DNA of 38,740 nucleotides from Syntrophobacterales bacterium (lineage in GTDB: Bacteria > Desulfobacterota > Syntrophia > Syntrophales > UBA2192): positions 1 through 38,740 of the forward strand of contig JAGPKU010000016.1 of NCBI GenBank assembly GCA_018053845.1, written 5' to 3'. Each line of letters begins with the position of its first letter. The first letter of the stretch is position 1. Positions 17,487-25,744 of this stretch are shown one piece after another. A program made the position numbers and the translations under genes. The notes under the pieces are model-generated. The model was not told where the DNA came from, ran no database searches, and saw only the letters and a program-made list of their open reading frames with translations.

Positions 17487-18184
17487 GTCCGCTCCTTCGG
17501 GAGGTCTTTCTTGTGACGCTTCGTGATCGGCCGGGGCCGCAGCAGGACGTAGGTCGCCCCGGCCCCGCCGTCGCAGAGCCTCGCGCTCGCGTAGGCGATG
17601 ACCCACTTTCGCCAGGGCCCCCGGGTGAGCCACTCGGTCAGCCTGGCCTTCAGGACCGGCTCGCCCTGCGAGGATAGACCGCGGCCGTGGATGACGAGAA
17701 GCGAGCGGCGGTTCCGGATCACCGATTCGCGGAGGAAATCATCGAAGGCGAGGCGGGCCTCCTCGACCCCGAGACCGTGGAGATCGATGTGGGCCTGGAT
17801 GGCGAACTCGCCGCGGTGGAGGCGCTCGGCCATCCTGGGGCTGACCCGGTAGCCCGTCCCCTCGATGTACTCGGGCGTGTCGGCCACGACGAAACCGCGC
17901 CCGGTGGCCATGAGGGCCGTCATCCCTTCCGCCGCATCCGGCCCGGGGCCCCTCGAGGGCGCCTTGGCGGCCGGCGGCTCCCCCCGTTCCCGTTCCGGGC
18001 CCGTCACGGGGCGGATCCCCTCCATGGCACGCAGGAAAAACCGCCTGTCGGCCTCCGGGTCTTCCGCCTCGGGCCGGGCGCCGAAGTTTGCCGGCTCCCT
18101 CGGCCCGGCCGCAGGCGGGTTTTTGAGGAGGGTCTGGAGCCCCTTGAAGGGGTGATGCCCGAAGGCCGTTCGATTTGATGGCAC
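17483..18184 (-). CDS. Smr (small MutS-related) domain protein
   Basis: A 233-residue protein with a C-terminal Smr domain, a DNA- or RNA-nicking nuclease fold also found at the end of MutS2. The signatures DLHG (134-137), HGRG (166-169) and GGAGATYVLLR are all present. The N-terminal 120 residues are low-complexity and rich in Pro, Ala and Glu, probably flexible. The start is GTG at 18184 with only a GGGGA-like site upstream; later starts are possible because the N-terminus is poorly conserved. It starts 20 bases after the zinc-ribbon gene and overlaps the next gene by four bases. The cellular substrate is unknown. Confidence 0.88.
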   Translation of the reverse strand: MPSNRTAFGHHPFKGLQTLLKNPPAAGPREPANFGARPEAEDPEADRRFFLRAMEGIRPVTGPERERGEPPAAKAPSRGPGPDAAEGMTALMATGRGFVVADTPEYIEGTGYRVSPRMAERLHRGEFAIQAHIDLHGLGVEEARLAFDDFLRESVIRNRRSLLVIHGRGLSSQGEPVLKARLTEWLTRGPWRKWVIAYASARLCDGGAGATYVLLRPRPITKRHKKDLPKERT

Positions 18185-18204
18185 CGCTTGTTCCCCGGCC
18201 TGCC

Positions 18205-18696
18205 TCAGAGGTCATAGAGCTTTTCGTCGACGGCGGGGCGCAGGCCCTTTTTCCCCCGGACGGCCTTTCTGGCCAGCGAGAAGAGATCCTCGTCCCCGAG
18301 GGCATCCCCCATCTCTTCCTCGATGCGTTCCGGGTCCTCACCCTTCTCCATCCGCGCGAGGGCTTCTTCCATTTTCGGCCCGAGGGCAAGCCCCGTGGCG
18401 TCGGTCAGCTTCCGCATCAGCCGGGCCGCCTGGCGGGGGTCGTTCTCGTCGAGCCCGTCGGCCTCCCGTGCGATCATCTCCATGGCCTTTTCCATCTTCG
18501 ACTCGTCGAGGCCGGCCAGCTCCTCGCCGCCGGGCTCCTCCTTCCTGCCGGAGAGCTTCGCGAAGACCGACATCCGGCGCTGGAGCTTGATCTTCTTGCA
18601 GCTCGGGCACAACGGGATCTTCTCCGTGTTGACGCTGCGGGAGAAGAAGTTGTAGATCGTGTTGCACTTGCGGCAGTAGAACTCGTAGATGGGCAT
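18205..18696 (-). CDS. FmdB-type zinc ribbon protein
   Basis: The N-terminal domain MPIYEFYCRKC has C8 and C11, and CPSC adds C30 and C33: the four-cysteine zinc ribbon of the FmdB/RegB family. The remaining 120 residues are charged and mostly helical, with acidic stretches and no recognised domain; at 163 residues the protein is longer than the usual 70-110. Function is unknown; FmdB-type proteins are suspected regulators. The ATG at 18696 has AGG-TAGGA just upstream. It heads a minus-strand group with smr and the membrane protein. Confidence 0.82.
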   Translation of the reverse strand: MPIYEFYCRKCNTIYNFFSRSVNTEKIPLCPSCKKIKLQRRMSVFAKLSGRKEEPGGEELAGLDESKMEKAMEMIAREADGLDENDPRQAARLMRKLTDATGLALGPKMEEALARMEKGEDPERIEEEMGDALGDEDLFSLARKAVRGKKGLRPAVDEKLYDL

Positions 18697-18818
18697 GGGG
18701 TCCTACCTCGGTCGAGAGTTGAGCCTCATTTTAACGATTCACGGGTCAAAATCAAGAGGTCTGTCCGCCTGAACGCCGCGAAACCATTGTGACGACCCCT
18801 GAGGGCAGAGGCCAAGAG

Positions 18819-18897
18819 GGTTGGAAGGTGAGCAGGTTGCAGAACCGGTGATATCTTTGCGGTCGCCAACCTGTCCGACCTTCTTACCATCTCACCT
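18819..18897 (-). repeat. inverted octamer array at the end of the Ste24 gene
   Basis: GGT units begin at 18819, 18827 and 18835. ACC units begin at 18869, 18878, 18886 and 18894, mostly in 8-base steps. Read with the Ste24 gene, GGTGAGAT GGTAAGAA runs through its last codons and contains its TAA stop. The core of about 30 bases has no obvious palindrome. It shares its unit type with 25565-25660 and 26784-26811. Confidence 0.65.
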
Positions 18898-20164
18898 TCT
18901 TCCCTTCTTCTCCGCCCATCGCCTGCAGCCGCTCCACCCGCTCCGCAAGCGGCGGGTGGGAGTAGTAGAAGGCGACGTACGCCGGGTGGGGGTGGAGGTT
19001 GGCCAGGTTCTCCTTCGCCAGCCTCTTGAGGGCCTGAGCGAGGAAGCGGGTCGACCCGACGAGCCCGAGCGTGTACCGGTCGGCGTCCCGCTCGTACTTG
19101 CGCGAGATGGCGGCCCCGAGGGGCGAGAGGAAGAAGGCGGCCGGCTTCAGGACGACGGCCGCCAGCAGCAGCCCCGCGCAGGGAAGGGGGGCGTCGAACC
19201 CGAAGGTCTCGTAGAGCAGCGGCCAGCCCATGAGCCGGAAGACGACATAGAACCCCGCGAAGGAGAGGATCTCCATGAGCACGAGCTGCTTGAACACGTG
19301 GCGAAGCTTCCAGTGGCCGATCTCGTGGGCAAGCACGGCGACGATCTCGTCGTGGCTGTGGGCGGCGATCAGCGTGTCGAAGAGCACGATCCGCTTGGAG
19401 CGGCCGAGGCCCGTGAAGTAGGCATTGGAGTGGCGGCTGCGCTTTCCGGCATCGACCTCGAAGATCCCCTCGGCCCGGAGACCCGCCTTTTCGGCGAGGG
19501 CCAGGATCCGGTCCCGCAGCGCCTCGTCCTTCACGGGCTCGTACCGGTTGAACAGCGGGGCGATCACCAGGGGGTAGAGCCAGATCATGAGCATCTGGAA
19601 CAGGGCGAAAAACGCCCACGCCGCAAGCCACCAGGCCTGCGGGAGCCGGTGGACGAGTGCGAAGAAGGGGATGAGCAGCAGGGCCAGCAGGACAAGGGAT
19701 ACGGCCAGGGACTTCAGGAGATCGGTGAGCCAGAGCCGCGGCGTGATCGTGCTGAAGCCGTACTTTTTCTCGATGACGAAGGTGCCCCAGAGGCTGAAGG
19801 GGATATCGAGCAGGACGCTCGCCCCGTAGAGGATGCCGACGAACAGCGTGCCGGACCAGACCGGATGGAGACCTACGGCCTCGACGGCGCCCGCAAGCCA
19901 CGGAAGGATTCCCGCGAGCAGAACCCCCAGCAGGATGGCGTCGTCGGCGAGAGACTCCAGGGCGTGGAAGCGCGACGACTCGACCGTGTAGTCCCGCATG
20001 CGGGCCAGGGTGGCGGCGTCGATCTCGTCCCGGAAGGCCGAGGGCACGACGTGGCCGTACCGGCGCAGGTGGGCGATGTTGAGCCGGGAGAGCGCGTAGC
20101 GCGTGAGGGCGGCCGCGGCAAACAGCGCGATGAAGGCCGCGGACAGGGTGTTGAGCCGGATCAT
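18884..20164 (-). CDS. M48 family metalloprotease, Ste24/CAAX protease type
   Basis: Integral-membrane zinc endopeptidase of 426 residues. Several hydrophobic segments (about 5-20, 75-95, 105-125, 150-170, 180-205, 290-340) surround the catalytic motif HEIGH (280-284); the third ligand is E358 in KYERDADRYT. The segment NAYFTGLGRSKRIVLFDTL precedes the zinc helix, as in Ste24. Bacterial members are thought to act in membrane protein quality control. The ATG at 20164 follows AGGA at about ten bases. It starts 17 bases after the thyX stop, so the two are likely co-transcribed. The last codons lie inside an octamer repeat. Confidence 0.92.
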   Translation of the reverse strand: MIRLNTLSAAFIALFAAAALTRYALSRLNIAHLRRYGHVVPSAFRDEIDAATLARMRDYTVESSRFHALESLADDAILLGVLLAGILPWLAGAVEAVGLHPVWSGTLFVGILYGASVLLDIPFSLWGTFVIEKKYGFSTITPRLWLTDLLKSLAVSLVLLALLLIPFFALVHRLPQAWWLAAWAFFALFQMLMIWLYPLVIAPLFNRYEPVKDEALRDRILALAEKAGLRAEGIFEVDAGKRSRHSNAYFTGLGRSKRIVLFDTLIAAHSHDEIVAVLAHEIGHWKLRHVFKQLVLMEILSFAGFYVVFRLMGWPLLYETFGFDAPLPCAGLLLAAVVLKPAAFFLSPLGAAISRKYERDADRYTLGLVGSTRFLAQALKRLAKENLANLHPHPAYVAFYYSHPPLAERVERLQAMGGEEGKKVRW

Positions 20165-20181
20165 GCCGTTCGCATCCTGGG

Positions 20182-21651
20182 TCACCCGTGCGGGAAGGAG
20201 TCCCGGTGGAGCTCCGCGAAGCGGTCCTTGCCCCCGGCCATCATCAGGGTGAGCGGCATGGCCTCGCGCCCCAGCGCCAGCATCTTCTCCGTCAGGCGGC
20301 GGATGTCCCACTGGGCGTGGCGGTCGGCCCGGAGCCGCGCGATGTGGTAGAGCTCCCGGGCATTGAGCTTCATCAGGACGCGCTTGCGGTGGGCGTTGGT
20401 CAGGATGTAGGGCGCCGCCGGGGGAACGGCGCGCCGGATCGCCGCGTAGGTCTCCTCCGCGCGGGCCGTCATCTCCCGGAAGGGGGCCTCCATGCCGACG
20501 GCGGCGATCGAGGGCGGCACGGTCACCCCGAGGGCCGGGTCGTAATCCTGAGCGACCAGGGTGGCCATCCGGTGCCGCTTGAGCTGCGCGAAGCAGGAGG
20601 CGCTCACGACGAGGTCGAACTGCAGGTCCGCGTTTTCGAACTCCCGAAGCGGCGCATCCCAGGCCTGCATATGGCGAAAGGAGGCCTTGAAGAGGCCTGC
20701 CCGGTCGGCGGGCGGGAGGGTGGCCGCGACTTCCAGGCACTGCGCCATGGGAAGCCGGGAGGCGGCGTGCAGCAGGGCGGCGGCGATCCGGGTGTCCGCA
20801 TCGGGGGTCGCCCACACCAGGCGGACCTCCTCCACGGGGCCGGCACACGGGCCGATTGCCGCCCGGCCGAGGGCCGATGCGGCAAACGCCCGGAGGTCGT
20901 CCCGCGTGAGGCGGTCGAACGCCGTGGCCTCCGTGTAGCGGACCAGCGAGGGCGCGATGCCCTTCGTCGCGTCGTAGAGCCGCCGGCTGTACTCCCTCGC
21001 CTCCTCGAGCGGGTGGGCCGCGAGCCGCCGGAGCATGAGCTCGAGGTTGCGCGTGTTGAGCGTCATGCCGAGCTGGGCCTCCGTGGCGAGGCACAGGACG
21101 TAGCGGGCGTCCTCCTTGGCCCAGCCCTCCAGCAGGGGGCGGTTCGACGGGTGCGCGGCAAGCTCCCGGTTTTCATCGAGTACCCAGGGCAGCAGGCACT
21201 CGTAGAGCCTGTGGTAGAAGTCGTTCTGGGCCTTCACGGTCCGCGTGAAGGTCTCGGCGAGTCCGGCCTCCCGGATCTCCCGGGGGACGACGAAATCGTC
21301 CTGCAGCAGGACGTAGCGCTGGGATTTTTCCGTGTAGGAGCACAGCCGGAACTTCTCGATCTCCTCGACGAGCAGGCGCGAGACGCCCAGGACGTCGATG
21401 TTGAACACGGCATGCTCGGCAATCGAGCTGTGTCCCATGTCGAAGACGATGGCCTGGTTGGAGCGGCGGGCCTTGTCCACTTCCCGGCGGGCGGCGGCCC
21501 TCAGCTCGTCGACGGGGGCCGGGCTTCGGCTGATGCGGGCATAGGCCGCCGAGAGGGTCTCCGGCGTGAAGTGTTCCGCGTGCGGGTCAGCGGCCCGGAC
21601 GTCCCGGATCGTCTCGTAATCGAGGTTGAAGCCGGCAAGGATGATCTTCAC
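20182..21651 (-). CDS. thyX: double-length FAD-dependent thymidylate synthase (ThyX-like)
   Basis: Makes dTMP from dUMP with methylenetetrahydrofolate and FAD in the ThyX family. At 489 residues it is about twice the usual 220-250 and looks like two ThyX halves. Half 1 (about 60-240) has GHSSIAEHAVFNIDV, then FRLCSYTEKSQRYV (101-114), where the second part of the motif is kept but RHR is not. Half 2 (about 300-489) has QLKRHRMATLVAQDY (RHR 359-361) and RADRHAQWDIR, with the second part lost. One composite active site is plausible (inference). GTG at 21651 follows GGGGAG by six bases. A strong promoter precedes it. Confidence 0.85.
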   Translation of the reverse strand: MKIILAGFNLDYETIRDVRAADPHAEHFTPETLSAAYARISRSPAPVDELRAAARREVDKARRSNQAIVFDMGHSSIAEHAVFNIDVLGVSRLLVEEIEKFRLCSYTEKSQRYVLLQDDFVVPREIREAGLAETFTRTVKAQNDFYHRLYECLLPWVLDENRELAAHPSNRPLLEGWAKEDARYVLCLATEAQLGMTLNTRNLELMLRRLAAHPLEEAREYSRRLYDATKGIAPSLVRYTEATAFDRLTRDDLRAFAASALGRAAIGPCAGPVEEVRLVWATPDADTRIAAALLHAASRLPMAQCLEVAATLPPADRAGLFKASFRHMQAWDAPLREFENADLQFDLVVSASCFAQLKRHRMATLVAQDYDPALGVTVPPSIAAVGMEAPFREMTARAEETYAAIRRAVPPAAPYILTNAHRKRVLMKLNARELYHIARLRADRHAQWDIRRLTEKMLALGREAMPLTLMMAGGKDRFAELHRDSFPHG

Positions 21652-21682
21652 GGGTTGCTCCCCCTCCTGTGGCGGGCGGAAT

Positions 21683-21711
21683 TTTATAACAGGATTTCCC
21701 GCACCGGTCAA
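21683..21711 (-). promoter_or_regulatory. sigma-70 promoter of thyX
   Basis: TTGACC (21706-21711), a 17-base spacer and TATAAA (21683-21688) on the minus strand, with TG one base before the -10 (extended -10). Start near 21676, leader about 25 bases. This is one of the best promoter matches in the window and would also serve the Ste24 gene downstream. Confidence 0.7.
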
Positions 21712-21853
21712 ACCGCTTTTCTCCGCCCGCCGGCCCCACCCGGCCGTCCGCCCGCGGGTTTCCGGGGGTTCGGGCAATTTAGGGGTAGCGTTTTGGACAA
21801 AATGTGTTAAAAAGAAAAAGCGCTGCGCCTCGGGGCGCTCCACGGAAAGCGGG

Positions 21854-22798
21854 ATGGCACTCAACGAACTCGACCGGGTGGAGATTCTCACCCTCCAGGA
21901 CAACTACATCGACATCACGGCCATGGATGACGGCGACGTCGTCCGGAGGGCCCGGAACGTACGGGACGGCGTGATCTGCAATTCCATCCTGGCCGAGCAC
22001 GGCTTCTCGGCCCTCGTCCGGTTGAGCCGCGACGGCCGGCTAAAGACGATCCTGTTCGACTTCGGCTTCTCGGAGCACGGGGCGGCGTTCAACGCCGACG
22101 CCCTCGATGTGGACCTGCGCGGGGTCGAGGTGCTGGTCCTCTCCCACGGGCACGGGGACCACACGGGCGGCCTGCGGAGCCTCCTGGCGAAAATCGGCAG
22201 ACCGGGTATCGATCTCGTCCTGCACCCCGCGGCCTTCAAGCCCGACCGCTACCTCGTGCGCAGCGGGTCGAAGGATCGCTTCCCCCGGCTTGCCCGGGAG
22301 GACCTGGAGGCGCTGGGTCTCCGCGTCGTGCCGACCCGCGAGCCCCTGCCCCTGCTGGGAGGCGATGCCCTGTTTCTCGGCGAGATCCCGCGCACGACCC
22401 CCTTCGAGACGGGAATGCCCCATGCCTTCTTCCTCCGGGACGGCAGGGAGGCCCGGGATCCCATCGAGGAGGATTCCTCCATCGTGATGCGGCTCCGGGG
22501 CAAGGGGCTCATCGTCCTGTCGGGGTGTGCCCACTCGGGGATCGTCAACACGGTGCGTCACGCCATGGCCGTCACGGGGGTCGACAAGGTCCATGCCGTG
22601 ATGGGGGGATTTCATCTCTCGGGGCCCGCCTTCGAGTCGGTCATTGCGCCCACCGCGGAGGCGATCAAGAAGATCGGGCCCGATTACATCATTCCCTGCC
22701 ACTGCACGGGGCGCAAGGCGATCCTGCGGCTGGAGCAGGACATGCCCGGGCAGTTCATCCTGAACATGTCCGGGACGACGCTGGCCTTTCGGGCCTGA
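21854..22798 (+). CDS. MBL-fold metallo-hydrolase, dihydropterin-type
   Basis: Metallo-beta-lactamase fold protein of 314 residues. The metal motif is SHGHGDHTGGL (H98, H100, D102, H103), with later histidines in LSGCAHSGIVN and IIPCHCTGRKA. This arrangement fits the family annotated as 7,8-dihydropterin-6-methyl-(ribofuranosyl)aminobenzene-phosphate synthase-like; the true substrate is uncertain. ATG at 21854 is chosen over an upstream ATG because the added 76 residues lie in the thyX promoter region and look random; the ribosome site (GGAAAGCGGG) is weak. It is divergent from thyX and lies 77 bases before the c-di-AMP synthase gene, perhaps in one unit. Confidence 0.85.
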   Translation: MALNELDRVEILTLQDNYIDITAMDDGDVVRRARNVRDGVICNSILAEHGFSALVRLSRDGRLKTILFDFGFSEHGAAFNADALDVDLRGVEVLVLSHGHGDHTGGLRSLLAKIGRPGIDLVLHPAAFKPDRYLVRSGSKDRFPRLAREDLEALGLRVVPTREPLPLLGGDALFLGEIPRTTPFETGMPHAFFLRDGREARDPIEEDSSIVMRLRGKGLIVLSGCAHSGIVNTVRHAMAVTGVDKVHAVMGGFHLSGPAFESVIAPTAEAIKKIGPDYIIPCHCTGRKAILRLEQDMPGQFILNMSGTTLAFRA

Positions 22799-22875
22799 TT
22801 CGCCCCCGGGCGCGCCGTTTGCATGGGAAACCGGCGGCAGGCCTCGAAACCAATGCGGAGCGTACGCGGACGACG

Positions 22876-24336
22876 ATGGATATCACGAACCTGCTGCACG
22901 GATTCCGGATCCAGGACTTCTTCGACATCCTGCTGATCGCCTTCATGATCTACGGGCTCCTGGTGTGGTTCCGGGACGCCGCCTCGCGGTTCGTCCTCGT
23001 CGGGATCGGCATCCTGGGCATCATCTACTACCTGGCCCGCTCCTTTCAGCTCTACCTCTCGGCGGCTGTGCTGCAGGGGTTCTTCGCCGTCATCCTGCTG
23101 GCGATGGTGATCATCTTCCAGGAGGAACTCCGGCGCTTCTTCGAACGGATCGCCACCTGGGGCCGCTTCCGCAAGAGCGGCCGGGTTTCCACGCTCCACG
23201 AGGAGGTGGAGATCATCGTCCAGTCGGTGGCGACGCTCGCGCGGCAGCACACGGGGGCCCTCATCGTCATCCAGGGCGCGGATCCCCTGGACCGGCACCT
23301 GGCGGGGGGGGTTCCCCTCGACGGTGTGCTCAGCCAGCCCCTGCTGGAAAGCATCTTCGACCCTCACTCCATCGGCCACGACGGGGCCGTCGTCATCGAT
23401 CACGGGCGGGTCGTCCGCTTCGGCTGCCACCTGCCGCTTTCGACCAACGCGGAGAAGATCGGCAACCTCGGCCTGCGCCACACGGCGGCCCTGGGGCTCT
23501 CGGAGCGCACCGATGCCACCTGCATCGTCGTCTCCGAGGAGCGCGGAACCGTCTCCGTGGCCTTCGGGGGCCGGATCGACGTCCTGAAGAGCCCCACCGA
23601 GCTCGGCATGATCCTCGAGCGCCTCTACGGCAAGAAGATGCCGAAGGGCGGGGCCGGCTACCTCCTGGGCTGGTTCCGGCGAAACCCCCTGGAGAAGGCC
23701 ACGGCCATCCTGCTGGCCTCCCTGCTGTGGGTTGCCTTCGGCTATCAGAAGGATCTCGTCCGGCGCGACTTCACCCTGCCCATCGAGTATCGCAACCTCT
23801 CGCCCCAGTGGGTCATCGAGGGCACGAAGGTCACCGAGGCCAAGGTCACCCTGTCGGGCCCCGAGCAGGCCTTCAACCTGCTGAACCCCGCGAGCCTGCG
23901 GGTCTCCGTCGACCTGTCCGGCATCCGGGAGGGGCGGCAGGAGATCGAGCTCACCAACGACATGATCCGGACGCCCGCCAACATCTCCGTGGTCAGTGTC
24001 TCCCCTTCCCGCATCGTCGTGAGCGCTTCCCGTCTGCGCACCGCGGTATTCCCCGTGGACGTGCGCACCGAGGGAAACCCGCCCCCGGGGGTGGTGCTGC
24101 AGCGCATGGAGGTGAAGCCGACCCACGTCACGGTGCTCGTGCCGAAGCGGTTTGTCGGGACGGACCTGCAGATCCCCACGGAGCCCATCGACCTGAAGAA
24201 AATCACCGCATCGACCACCGTGACGGCGAGGCTGATCACCCCGCCGGAGGTGTCCTTCGAGGGGGGCAAGCCCCTGTCCGTGGAGGTGACCATCCGGGTG
24301 AGACCGAAAGCCTCGTTGTCCAAGGGCGCAGAATGA
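22876..24336 (+). CDS. cdaA: diadenylate cyclase CdaA fused to CdaR-like YbbR domains
   Basis: Predicted membrane c-di-AMP synthase. Residues 1-85 give three membrane helices. The DAC domain (about 95-245) has IGHDGAVVID (DGA 169-171) and LGLRHTAALGLSERTDA (201-203 reads RHT where family members have RHR), then CIVVSEERGTVSVAF. A further hydrophobic segment (about 272-290) leads into roughly 190 residues of YbbR-type beta-rich repeats, as in CdaR. In Firmicutes CdaA and CdaR are separate neighbouring genes; here they form one 486-residue chain. The ATG at 22876 has only a distant GGAG. Whether the RHT change spares activity is not known. fpg follows about 100 bases on. Confidence 0.88.
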   Translation: MDITNLLHGFRIQDFFDILLIAFMIYGLLVWFRDAASRFVLVGIGILGIIYYLARSFQLYLSAAVLQGFFAVILLAMVIIFQEELRRFFERIATWGRFRKSGRVSTLHEEVEIIVQSVATLARQHTGALIVIQGADPLDRHLAGGVPLDGVLSQPLLESIFDPHSIGHDGAVVIDHGRVVRFGCHLPLSTNAEKIGNLGLRHTAALGLSERTDATCIVVSEERGTVSVAFGGRIDVLKSPTELGMILERLYGKKMPKGGAGYLLGWFRRNPLEKATAILLASLLWVAFGYQKDLVRRDFTLPIEYRNLSPQWVIEGTKVTEAKVTLSGPEQAFNLLNPASLRVSVDLSGIREGRQEIELTNDMIRTPANISVVSVSPSRIVVSASRLRTAVFPVDVRTEGNPPPGVVLQRMEVKPTHVTVLVPKRFVGTDLQIPTEPIDLKKITASTTVTARLITPPEVSFEGGKPLSVEVTIRVRPKASLSKGAE

Positions 24337-24439
24337 AGATGCCTGCAACCCGAAAATGACGGGCCTCTTGAAGAAAGGGAATGCCCCCGCTTCACCATGA
24401 TTCCAGGATTCCGCTGTTCCGGGTACTGCATAACCTCCC

Positions 24440-25213
24440 ATGCCTGAACTCCCCGAAGTCGAGACCCTTTGTCGTCAGCTCAGGCCGGTGATCGTGGGCC
24501 GGGCAATCCTGGGGCTGCGTGTCCTGGACGCGAAGCTGGGGCGCGTGCCGCCGCTCGAGGGCAGGGCGGTCCGGTCGATCGGCCGGCACGGCAAGCGGAT
24601 GGTCTGGACGCTCTCGGACGGGCAGTGCCTGGTCTTCCAGCTGCGCATGACGGGTCGCCTGTTCTGGATCGAGGGGGACGGCATGCCGCCCCACGCGCGG
24701 CTCGAGCTCCTCTTTGCCGCGGGCCGGATCGTTCTCTCCGACCCGAGGCGCTTTGCCACCGTGGCGCTCTGCAGCGACCCGGGGCAAGGCCCCGCACCGG
24801 ACGGGCTCGATGCGCTCGACCCGAAGCGCCTCGCCGATGACGCCCGAAGGCGGCGTCTCCCCGTCAAGGCATTCCTGATGGACCAGAAGGCCGTCGCCGG
24901 CATCGGGAACATCTACGCCAGCGAGATCCTGCACCGGGCGGGGGTCGACCCGACGCGGCCCGCCTGCGGCCTCCTGCCCCTCGAATGGAAAAAGATCGCA
25001 TCGGCGTCGGCGCGCATCCTGAAACAGGCCGTCCGATTGCGCGGGACTTCGATTTCCGACTGGCGGGACCTCCACGCGGGCCCCGGGGAATACCAGCATC
25101 ACCTGCGCGTGTACGGCAGGCAGGGCGAGCGGTGCAGGGCCTGCGGCGGCGGGATCCGCAGGGTCATGATCGCGGGCCGCAGCACCTTCTACTGTCCGAT
25201 TTGCCAGCAATGA
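24440..25213 (+). CDS. mutM: formamidopyrimidine-DNA glycosylase
   Basis: Bifunctional base-excision enzyme (Fpg) that removes 8-oxoguanine and ring-opened purines and cuts by beta,delta-elimination, leaving 3'-phosphate and 5'-phosphate ends. The N-terminus PELPEVETL gives the catalytic proline and E2. FQLRMTGRLFW, FLMDQKAVAGIGNIYASE and a C-terminal zinc finger CRACGG...CPICQ are all present. The 257 residues are slightly short of the usual 270. The start is fixed by the required MPEL N-terminus although no good Shine-Dalgarno is seen. A degenerate heptamer array starts right after its stop. Confidence 0.95.
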   Translation: MPELPEVETLCRQLRPVIVGRAILGLRVLDAKLGRVPPLEGRAVRSIGRHGKRMVWTLSDGQCLVFQLRMTGRLFWIEGDGMPPHARLELLFAAGRIVLSDPRRFATVALCSDPGQGPAPDGLDALDPKRLADDARRRRLPVKAFLMDQKAVAGIGNIYASEILHRAGVDPTRPACGLLPLEWKKIASASARILKQAVRLRGTSISDWRDLHAGPGEYQHHLRVYGRQGERCRACGGGIRRVMIAGRSTFYCPICQQ

Positions 25214-25304
25214 AGGCCCGGGATAAAGGATCGAGGTGGACGGGTTGTCCGTTGTGCCTCGGCCCTTGTCCGCCGGCTCTTGAACCTGGAGCCTTGTGCT
25301 TCCC
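25214..25304 (+). repeat. degenerate inverted heptamer array after fpg
   Basis: Units GGC/GGG/GGA/GGT at about 25215, 25221, 25228 and 25235 lead to a GGACGGGTTGTCC centre (25238-25250). Complementary units follow at 25256, 25263, 25277, 25284, 25291 and 25298, most on a 7-base grid. It is the most decayed heptamer array, but it starts two bases after the fpg TGA like the others. Its end (TTGTGC) may supply the -35 of the rubredoxin promoter. Confidence 0.5.
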
Positions 25305-25322
25305 GCAGGTTTCGGGTATAAA
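25294..25322 (+). promoter_or_regulatory. possible promoter of the rubredoxin gene
   Basis: TTGTGC (25294-25299), a 17-base spacer and TATAAA (25317-25322). The -10 is good; the -35 matches only three bases and lies in the end of the heptamer array. A start near 25329 would leave about 35 bases before the ATG at 25364. Confidence 0.4.
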
Positions 25323-25363
25323 TCTCCGGCACACCCTGATTCTCCCCTGAAAGGACACGATTC

Positions 25364-25525
25364 ATGAAGAAATACGAATGCTCCGTTTGCGGCTACATCT
25401 ACAACCCCGAGGAGGGCGATTCCGACGGCGGGATCCCGGCAGGGACGGCCTTTGAGAAATTGCCCGATGACTGGGTCTGCCCGATCTGCGGGGCGGCGAA
25501 GAGCGAATTCACCCCTGTCGATTGA
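25364..25525 (+). CDS. rubredoxin
   Basis: A 53-residue one-iron electron carrier. It begins [18 protein letters not shown] and has a second CPICG near the end, the C-x2-C-G-Y and C-P-x-C-G pairs that hold the iron; the aromatic and Pro-rich core ([11 protein letters not shown]) is intact. AAAGGA lies about eight bases upstream of the ATG. Rubredoxins pass electrons to superoxide reductase, rubrerythrin and other oxidative-stress enzymes in anaerobes, which fits its place next to fpg. No partner gene of that kind is seen in the window. Confidence 0.95.
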   Translation: MKKYECSVCGYIYNPEEGDSDGGIPAGTAFEKLPDDWVCPICGAAKSEFTPVD

Positions 25526-25564
25526 CGGTGGGGTGACCGCGGGCGCGACCCCATCACCCTGGAA

Positions 25565-25660
25565 GGTAAGAAGGTGAGAGGGTAAGAACTTTGGATGAGC
25601 CGGCGGGCAGACGCATGGTTCGTGCCTCTCCGACCTTCCCACCTTCAGACCCTCATACCC
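25565..25660 (+). repeat. inverted octamer array between rubredoxin and rtcA
   Basis: GGT units begin at 25565, 25573 and 25581. ACC units begin at 25633, 25641, 25649 and 25657, all in exact 8-base steps. A core of about 45 bases lies between and holds no clear palindrome. Together with the flanks it fills most of the 220-base gap; no coding sequence is seen there. Confidence 0.7.
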
Positions 25661-25744
25661 TCTGCCTGAGGGGGAGCTCGGCATCCGGGCATTTTTGACC
25701 CGCCTGGTACAGGGCCCCTTACCGGTCCCTGCAGGGTGGAAGCC

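Noticed and set aside
21785-21850. Promoter for the MBL-fold gene (TTGGAC, TTAAAA region)
   Set aside because: An AT-rich patch exists, but no pair of boxes has acceptable match and spacing.
21652-21903. Longer N-terminus for ThyX starting upstream at 21903
   Set aside because: The extra 84 codons cross the strong thyX promoter and the Shine-Dalgarno site before the GTG at 21651, and resemble no ThyX.
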